Shown here: positions 56,764 to 64,000 of the stretch, piece by piece
How positions within the stretch are numbered: position 1 is the first letter of the stretch
How the letters are laid out: every line of letters begins with the position of its first letter
Source: Rhipidocladum racemiflorum
Lineage: Eukaryota > Streptophyta > Magnoliopsida > Poales > Poaceae
Assembly: GCA_036346355.1 (NCBI GenBank)
Contig: CM070585.1
Location: 3,115,001 to 3,179,000, forward strand
Direction: 5' to 3'
DNA length: 64,000 nt
The notes under the pieces: model-generated
Databases searched by the model: none
What the model saw: the letters and a program-made list of their open reading frames with translations, nothing else
What the model was told of the DNA's origin: nothing
Translations under genes and position numbers: made by a program

Positions 56764-59193
56764 ATGGGCCTGCTGTCGAACAGGGTGGAGCGGTCGGAGA
56801 TCAGGCCGGGAGACCACATCTACACCTGGAGGGCCGTCTACGCCTACTCCCACCACGGTACGCCGGCCCCCTCTCCCTCCTCCCTCCCCTGATGCGATGC
56901 AATTGCGCCGGTTCTTGGAGTCCTGGTCGCTTGAATTTGTCGCCGATGGAGGTGCGCTTCGGTTTTGTTTTTCCCTGCTGGGTTGGGGACAGATCCGATT
57001 GCTCCGCCGGCGCTGTGAATTGTTGCGTGCGAGTGGCATTCGATCAAAAGCTGTTGACTTGACCGGGAATTCTTGCCCGTGCTGGGTCAATAGGGAGCAT
57101 TTTCGCTGTGGAATTTTGAGTGTGCTTGGTTTGACCAGCGCTTACTGTGTGAGTTCATGTCTCTGTGTTTCGTCTCAATTGAGCAAGCTGTGGGATTTCA
57201 TCTACCTCCTGCTTTCCTGCGTGATGCCATTCGCGTGGAAAAGCAAAGTCCTCTGCTTGAAGCAACGATCGCTTGATTGGCAGAACATGTGAATCATCGA
57301 TCAAGTCTCTTGTTTGCTAGGTTTTGCAAGGCCAAGCTACCTGATTACAATTTTACAACTGCTCAGCCGTAACACGCCAATTATTGTGCAGTTGTACTCT
57401 CTTTCATTTTTTAAGAGTTAATCTGTATTCTGTAAGATTGTGACAACATTAGTTTCGTGGAATGATGACTGTAACCGCCGCAAATTTAGGGACATACATG
57501 ATAAAGATTGATGCCATGTTTCTACTTCATTTCTGTTGGTTAGGGGTAGAATTGAGGGTTCAACTGAAGCTCCACTCCATCCGAAAATCCTTCCAGATGG
57601 CTGTGATGCCACATGCTGTGTTTCTTGCTTTACATGTAGAACAAATGACACTTGTTGCTGCTCACCTACTGCTAACCAACTTGTCTGTCTGTATCTGTGC
57701 TTTGTTAGTTTCATGTATAGTAACCTTCTTATTGTTAATTCGAGATTGCTCGCAACAAAGAAGCAATGTAAGGTTGGCCCATACTGTACTGAACCTGATA
57801 AGTGACTAGTTTGTACTTTATACTGATGCTTTAGTAACTGTAAACTCATTACCATAGTTTCCTATGTTAACATCTATCTAGTTACTTTGATTTGCATCAA
57901 AGTTACCTGCTTTTATCTTTGATCCTTACCTCCAGCTGTATTTACCGCGCTTCTTTTACTTTGCATCTCTTTACTTTCATACAACAGAGATCTTTGATAT
58001 CCTTTTATGAAGCGTAAAGGGCAATCTACATCGTGTCTCTGTGCGCTATATGGACAATGTGTCACCTGGATCAGTGCTTTTTATTGGCTGATGTAGTATT
58101 CTATCTATTGTGAACTTGTGGTGGACCTGTGGTCCTTTATGGGCACTCTATCAGGGCCATATTTAGGGATGATACGGTGTATGCTTTGTGCTTTGCACAT
58201 GACTACCTGCATACGAAGGAAAAACTGCAATATTGACCCCCCCCCCTCTTCTCTGTTTTTCCTGCTCCTTAAATCTCTTGTCTGGCTATGTATTATATGT
58301 CAAGGATGTATTTTTCATGTTTCAGCAAGTTAGTCGCTACAGAGCAAATCCTTTCGCAAGTGAAGTTTGTTATTCACCTTCATTTTTACTATTCCATTAC
58401 ATGGATCTTCTTTTCAACGCTTCTCAATTAATATGTTGGCCATGTTCTTATCCAGCTACCACTAATGGTCTGTTCAGGTATTTATGTTGGTGGAAACAAG
58501 GTGGTCCATTTTACGCGAAAGAAAGAAATTGAATCTGGTTCAGATTCATCCAGCTCCACCTCCAGCCTGATCTCCGAGGCTTCATCAGAGTGCCCAACAT
58601 TCCCAGACTGTGGTTTTCAGCTGCCCAACAGTGGCGTTGTCCTCACATGCTTGGATTGCTTCCTTCGCAACGGCTCCCTCTACTGCTTCGAGTATGGAGT
58701 GCCTTCCGCCGTTTTCCTCGCAAAGCTGCGCGGGGGAACCTGCACCATTGCCAAATCAGACCCACCGGAGGTTGTGGTCCGCAGAGCTATGCACTTGCTA
58801 CAAAATGGGTTTGGAAACTATGACATATTTGAGAACAACTGTGAGGACTTTGCACTCTACTGCAAGACTGGGCTTCTACCTGTGGAGGAACCTGGCATTG
58901 GGACGAGTGGGCAAGCATCTTCTGTGATCGGTGTGCCATTGGCGGCTCTGCTGTCCGCTCCGTTTAAGCTTTTTGCCGCCGGTCCACTTGGAATGGCCAC
59001 TGTCACAACCGGCATGTACTGTGCTGGTAGATACATCACTGACATTGGAGTAAGAAAGGATGTGGTGAAAATCGAAGTGGAGAACTTATCGTCGCACCTT
59101 GGTCGGAGCCAAATTGAAGATGAAGAATCGGTGAACAAAAGCTCAGATAAAGTGAAAACCTTGCTCCCTATGAAGAGAAAACGTGAGAGGTGA
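56764..59193 (+). CDS. LRAT/NC-domain protein, LEAD-SENSITIVE 1-like
   Basis: Exon 1 is 56764-56857 and exon 2 is 58478-59193, 810 nt in all (269 aa). The split Gly codon joins AVYAYSHH to GIYVGGNKVVHFTRKK. The start MGLLSNRVERSEIRPGDHIY is the conserved N-terminus of plant NC-domain proteins. LRAT-type catalytic residues are in place: His of YSHHGIYVGG (residue 31), His42 in VVHFT, and Cys153 in ENNCEDFALYCKTG. A Ser-rich insert (residues 50-70) precedes a Cys-rich stretch (LTCLDCFLRNGSLYCFEYG). The segment FKLFAAGPLGMATVTTGMYC is hydrophobic and may anchor to membranes. The basic tail ends KRKRER. Arabidopsis LEAD-SENSITIVE 1 is the named relative; the true substrate (thioester acyl transfer by analogy) is inferred. 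The intron is 1.6 kb. Confidence 0.93.
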
Positions 59194-60597
59194 CGGCGAC
59201 AGTACAGCTTGGGAGTATGCACTTATCTGCCCTTCGTCGCTAATTGATGCAGAGCTGTGGATAATTCTAAAGTCTATGTTTCACTATAATAAGCTTGATA
59301 TAGATATGTACCCGTGCAGCGTGCTCTGGTTTGATTAAGTGCAGTGCACACTTCACATGTTCAATTGAACTACTTTCCAAACTGGATATGCGATGGAAAT
59401 TGGACAATTGGATCATTAAAGTCAAGCAGATCTACTGTTCTATGAATATATATGGATGATAGCTCACATTCTAGTTGTCTGTTCTTTTTCTTCAGCTGCT
59501 AATTAACAGCAACTTTTTTTTCTCTTGTGGCAACGAGATGGTTTTCAATCACGGTTAACACTCAAGTTATAGTGGGCTGTTTTCTACGATGAACTTCGAA
59601 TCCAAGCACTCGAGAATCAAGAGAGCAGACTCAGATAGAACCCTGTTCTGAATTCTGAGTCACTCAAGAGGGCAAACTGTCGGCATTGTTTGTTTCCAGC
59701 TTTTCACTTTCTATCAGGTAGGAGGATAATGTATCAGGAAGGTACATCTTTCGTCTAGAGTTGATGATTGAAAAATGACAACTTGTCCGGATTCAACCAG
59801 ATGTAACCACAGGAAACTTCACTACCTTCCTGCATGTGGAGCAAGACTGTAAGAACAGGGCAAAGATGCTGCTTGTTTCCTTTGGAGATTACCTGCTGAG
59901 CCTTTTTGCCCTACTCTCTTTGTTTTCTACTTCTAATCATTGATCTGGTAGACCCCTCGAGCCCTTTTTTTCCACCACTGGCATTGTTATGCCCTGGATC
60001 AAAAGGCTGGCCACGTTGTGTGTTGAGATCTGGGTAATGGATTGAGCCAGAGAAGAAAAGTACCGGTGCAGGCCATTGTCACAGAGCTTCCATGTCTGGT
60101 GTAGGAAATTATTTCCCTGCCTGTCTGTCTGTGGTGGATCTGGTTGACTTGTATTGTACAGGCTGTGCTGTGTACGTATGTATGTACGGTATGCTTCCTG
60201 AAAGCACGTGAGGAGTATTTATACGGTCGACCGTGTGATTGGCAAATTTTTGTCGGGGTATGTGATAGGCAAATGATAGTAGTATCTTTTGTCGGGGTAT
60301 CTTTTGACACCTGTGACTGTGATCTCAATTCTGAAAATATTTCAGATTCAGGGACGATGCAGGTTCAGAATTATGATGGAGGCCCACTGCAAGCTCGTAA
60401 AGGCCACCAGCAGCTCACTGGAGGCCATTTTCTAGCCCATTAAGCACCGCATAAAAGAACGGTCTTGAACAGCCCAATTTTAAATTGTTTGGGGAATCGT
60501 TTCGCACATATTTGGTATTGGAAGAGCTGCAATTTTCATTGTACTCCCTCCGCTGATAAATATAAGATGTATAGTTTAAATGGTCTTGTTAAGAAAT
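59194..60597. other. 3' flank of the LRAT-domain gene
   Basis: Likely 3' UTR followed by sequence with no gene recognised. A Stowaway-type end CTCCCTCCGCTGATAAATAT appears at about 60544. Confidence 0.4.
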
Positions 60598-60770
60598 ACT
60601 TCATCCATTCATAAATACATGTCGTTTTAGGATACACTCAGTCAAACTTTTGAAGTTTTGGCTATCAATATTTTTTTAAATATTTTTATTGGATACATGA
60701 AAACCACATGTATAGATTTGTCTTCAAAAATACTTTTATAATATTATAATTTTATTGAGTTTTATTGTTA
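60544..60770. mobile_element. Stowaway-like MITE fragments
   Basis: CTCCCTCCGCTGATAAATAT is followed at about 60600 by a second end (TTCATCCATTCATAAATACA) and the family interior ACACTCAGTCAAACTTTTGA. The right end is missing or interrupted, so it is truncated. Confidence 0.65.
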
Positions 60771-60969
60771 CACCCCATTATGGTTGACTATGTCAGACGT
60801 AACAACGATTGTCACTTAACAGAGTTGTTCTAGAATCAGCTAAGGGAACAATGGCATGTACAAGTAGAAAATTTCACCATTTTAATACATGGTGAATTAT
60901 TCATATAGCACATATAGTGCTTTCTTAAGTCCGGTTACAATGATTACTGCACCACCTGTCTACTTATTT

Positions 60970-62591
60970 TATAAGAACCTCGGGTTTGCGGGTAAACTTG
61001 CAAAAAAGCTCCATAGCCACAGTCCAGTGCCTGGACCTAAACCTGGAAAACATCCTTCAACCGTTCACTGGTATCGTCTCGCAATTCCCTATGAAATATC
61101 TGGGAATGCCCCTAACGCTAGGCCGGCTACGACGTGTTCACCTGCAGCCCATCCATGACAAAGTGGCGCGAAGGCTTACGACCTGGCAAGCAGAACACCT
61201 CACGTCGGGAGGTCGCCTTACCTTAGTTAAATCTGTCCTCATGTCAATTCTAGTCTATCTATTGACGGCCCTTAAGCCGCCTAAGAAATTCATCATGGAT
61301 ATTGACAAACTGAGGAGGAAATTCTTTTGGGCCGGAAACAATGTACTGCACGGTGGAAATTGTAAGGTGCAATGGACAATTGTTTGTAGGCCGCTCGAGT
61401 GCTCGACTTGGGTGGCCTGGGAGTCCTGGAACTGAACAGGTTCGCGCGAGCACTTCGACTTTGCTGGCTCTGGATCATGTGCACGGACCCAGGAAGACCA
61501 TGGATAGGACTACCAACGCCTTGCGACAGCACTGACCAACAACTCTTCTCCGCGGCCACTAAAATCACCATCGAAAACGGTCAAAGAGCAACCTTCTGGA
61601 CCTCTAGATGGTTGCAAGGCGTAGCGCCCTCTCAGATCGCACCACACCTGTACAAACACTCGAGGAGGAAAAGAAGATCTGTAAAAGATGCCCTACAAAA
61701 CAACAGCTGGATACGAGACATCCGTCATCACCTGACGACCCTTTTACTACAAGAATACGTCGACTTATGGTCCAAGATCCAATCAGTACCTCTTCGATCG
61801 GAACTGGACGACTGTTTTGTCTGGACGCTGACCTCAGATGGAGTATACTCCGCTAGGTCGGCATACCACTTGCAGTTCAGTGGTAGCATCCAAAAATCAT
61901 TTACTGACACGATTTGGTCGGCATGGGCACCATCACGTTGCAAGATTTTCCTCTGGCTGGCGCAACAAAACCGGCTTTGGACGGCGCAGCGATTACAACT
62001 ACGGGGATGGCCCAACCAATTTTTTTGTCAAATGTGCTACCGGAACGTAGAGACGGGTTTCCACCTTTTTGTTGACTGTCCTGAAGTCCGACGACTATGG
62101 TGTTCTATTGCGCAATGGCTACGCTTACCATCACTACGATCAGACCAATGGGAACAGTCAACACACCTGGAGCAGTGGAATCTACAACGTATTAACGGTC
62201 AAATAAGTCTTCGAAAAGGCATTAAAAGCTTGATCATCCTAACATGTTGGGAATGGTGGAAAGAGAGAAACAACAGAATTTTCCAAAGAGGCTGCACTAA
62301 CAATGAACAGATTCTTCAAACAATCAAAGATGAGGCAGTAAACTGGACTTTAGCAGGGGCATCTGACCTTAAACAGCTCCTTCTTCGCCTCTTGTAAAGC
62401 CCCCCCCCTCCCCCCTCGTTCTTTCTTCCTTTCTTTTTTTTCTTTTTCCTTTTTCCTTTTTCCTTTTTCCTTTTTTCTTTCATCCTTCTCGGGTGCATTC
62501 TTCGCACCTCTAACCAGGCTTTATTTCTGTAAACCTTGTTTCCTTTTCTCCTTTAATCCAAAGCTTTTGCTGGTTTCAAAAAAAAAAAAAC
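60970..62591 (+). mobile_element. 5'-truncated L1-type LINE
   Basis: It begins inside the RT domain and runs to a 3' end with a pyrimidine-rich block (62401-62480) and a poly-A tail (about 62579-62591). No target duplication could be matched. It codes on the plus strand in two frames (see next entry). Confidence 0.88.
60975..62397 (+). pseudogene. LINE ORF2 C-terminal half: RT end and zf-RVT domain
   Basis: The first frame (to about 61390) carries late RT sequence: GLRVNLQKSSIATVQ, QFPMKYLGMPLTLGRLRRVH, RLTTWQAEHLTSGGRLTLVK and RRKFFWAGN. A frameshift near 61395 leads to LDLGGLGVLELNRFARALRL and the zf-RVT region (APSRCKIFLWLAQQNRLWTA; CQMCYRNVETGFHLFVDCPE), ending LKQLLLRLL and a stop at 62397. 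Endonuclease and the RT catalytic YxDD motif lie in the missing 5' part. Non-functional. Confidence 0.9.
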
Positions 62592-64000
62592 TTTGCATTG
62601 ATCTCTAGGATGGTACTTGTAGTACACATACAGGGGAGTAGCATACATGCTGTTTTATATGAGATGAATTAGGGGCTAAATCAGGAGGTGATTACAGCTA
62701 ACCAATTAGAGATATAACTACCAAGTATAAATAGATATTCCAACAATGGCAATGTCGTGGGTGCTCCCGCTTGGGAAATCCAGGAAGCATGAGTAGTACT
62801 GGCGGAGCCAGGATTGTGCCAAGCCTCGGGCCGAAAACTATGTGGCAATAACTAACACCAAATACTACCTACACTAGGGTACAACAAAAACACTACACAA
62901 ATGCAGAATTAAAAATAAATTTGAACTTCATGCTTAATGATACAACAAAATAGATAAAACATATAAAAACAACATAACGTAGTGGAGCAGTACAAAAATT
63001 AATACCTAATCGATGAAGGTTTGGTGCATTCGAATCAAAACATATCGTCATCTACAATAGTACAAGAATCTAAACCAGCAAAAATAAAATTGTATATGTA
63101 AATTAGGGATTGTTGGACCTTTTATAATCCAATTATACCAAGTATATATAATCAATTAAACCAAAAAAAACAATGATCATAGAACAGTGCAATGAAGTAC
63201 TGAGGGCTTTATCAAATAGTTAATTTTCTATGATGTCATGATGTCATATAATTGAATGTTTGCTTGCATATGGTAGCATGTGGATCTTAATTTTTTCTTG
63301 CTTGAGTGACCAAATTATCACCATTCAAATTGAGTCCAATCAATCAATCACAAAATGTACAAGTTATTCAAATTAATATGTTTGAATCTAGCCTACCAAA
63401 GCTGCCATTCACAGTCACATAGCCATTATTATACCAAGCTGCATAATTCAGGATCAGACTAGGACTCTAGGAGAGTTCATGTTATTGAGTTACTCTAAGC
63501 TAGCAACCAATCGTGAATGGCTAGTGGCTCATGCATTCTAGAAAAGAAAATAAGGAATCAATCTCACGGACGTAAGGCTCGAGGCCCGGAGGCTGAGTTG
63601 GGGCTCGAGCGTCACCGCGTCGGTCGGCCAGTGGGGCCATGAGCGGCGTCCGGCGGCGAGCCGGCTCGGTAGGCTGCGAAGCGGATCTGGCGTAAACCAA
63701 TCACCCGATGAAGCGGCGTCGCGGCAACCCGGCGGCAACGAGCCGGCGACCAATGGCGAGGCCGTGCGAAGGGCAGTGGCGAACATCGGCTTCGAAGCGA
63801 TGGCGCGGCTGCCAGATGACCAGCCGAGCAATGAGCGTGGCCGTGGCGAACCACGAGCGAAACGAGAGTAAAGCGAGCAGCGTTAGGCGTTAAGCGCATG
63901 GCCGAGAAGCGATCGGCGGCGAAAACCATGGCCGTGGAAATAACCACCAGTGGCGGCCGAGGCAGCGGCAAGCGGCGGCAATGAGCGGGAAGTAGCTAGC
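62592..64000. other. Right-edge region with a hAT-like element end
   Basis: ACTGGCGGAGCCAGGATTG at about 62796 resembles the left end of the hAT MITE at 26205; the matching right end is not in the window. Sequence from 63560 to 64000 is GC-rich with open frames on both strands that show no family features. No gene is called. Confidence 0.35.

Noticed and set aside
56333..57090. Frames before and over exon 1 of the LRAT gene
   Set aside because: GC-rich promoter and first-exon shadows; the TATA box and exon 1 explain the region.
63538..63971. GC-rich frames at the right edge
   Set aside because: Open on both strands, no family features, and next to an unpaired hAT-like end.

Overview
The window is nuclear DNA of a grass (Poaceae). 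The evidence is GC-rich first exons with GT-AG introns, chloroplast transit peptides, a plant-type RabA4 GTPase, and a dense load of grass-type transposons: Tourist/PIF, Stowaway and hAT MITEs, very long-LTR Ty3 elements, L1-type LINEs and a plant-mobile-domain (PMD) gene. The species cannot be fixed from sequence alone. No tRNA, rRNA, CRISPR or bacterial feature was seen.

Real genes, left to right: (1) a plastid-targeted coiled-coil membrane protein of unknown function (minus, 1-4252, runs off the left edge); (2) an F-box-type pseudogene (minus, 4700-5538); (3) the ESCRT-II subunit VPS22/SNF8 (minus, 6316-9096, seven exons, 252 aa); (4) a decayed HpcH/HpaI-aldolase-like copy (plus, 15589-16446); (5) rhodanese-like protein 14, STR14 (plus, 17276-19981, six exons, 228 aa); (6) a RabA4-type small GTPase (minus, 23264-25389, two exons, 246 aa); (7) a ZCCHC10-like zinc-knuckle/SR-rich protein (plus, CDS 42578-43390); (8) an LRAT/NC-domain protein of the LEAD-SENSITIVE 1 type (plus, 56764-59193, two exons, 269 aa). 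They serve unrelated housekeeping roles (endosomal sorting, plastid sulfur chemistry, vesicle traffic, RNA-associated function).

Between them lie transposon layers, several of which can be bounded to the base by target-site duplications (TSDs). A small gag-only LTR element (1329-3524, TSD ATTCT) sits in the first intron of gene 1 and carries a Tourist-like MITE in only one of its two LTRs. A large PIF/Harbinger composite (9898-15271, TSD TAA) holds a decayed transposase and a 60-bp minisatellite. A second TAA-flanked composite lies at 20828-22981. A hAT MITE (26205-26729) has a perfect 8-bp TSD. A 10.2-kb Ty3/gypsy element (29369-39534, TSD AACAA) has 2.6-kb LTRs and has lost its whole reverse transcriptase, apparently by a short-homology deletion. 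A 3' LINE tail (40131-40457) has a 21-bp TSD. A 738-bp foldback element lies at 44428-45165. A PMD pseudogene is split by a 3,400-bp solo LTR (47770-51169, TSD GTGAC). A 5'-truncated L1-type LINE occupies about 60970-62591.

The most notable observations are the gag-only retrotransposon with its filled/empty MITE site, the RT-less gypsy element with its inferred deletion junction, the PMD gene cut by a solo LTR, the foldback element filled with CCGG/AATT words, a small element bounded by perfect CCGTTGCAACGG-centred palindromes, and an array of roughly 30-bp hairpin words at 55400-55745. None is proven to be a new biological system; they are the best candidates here.
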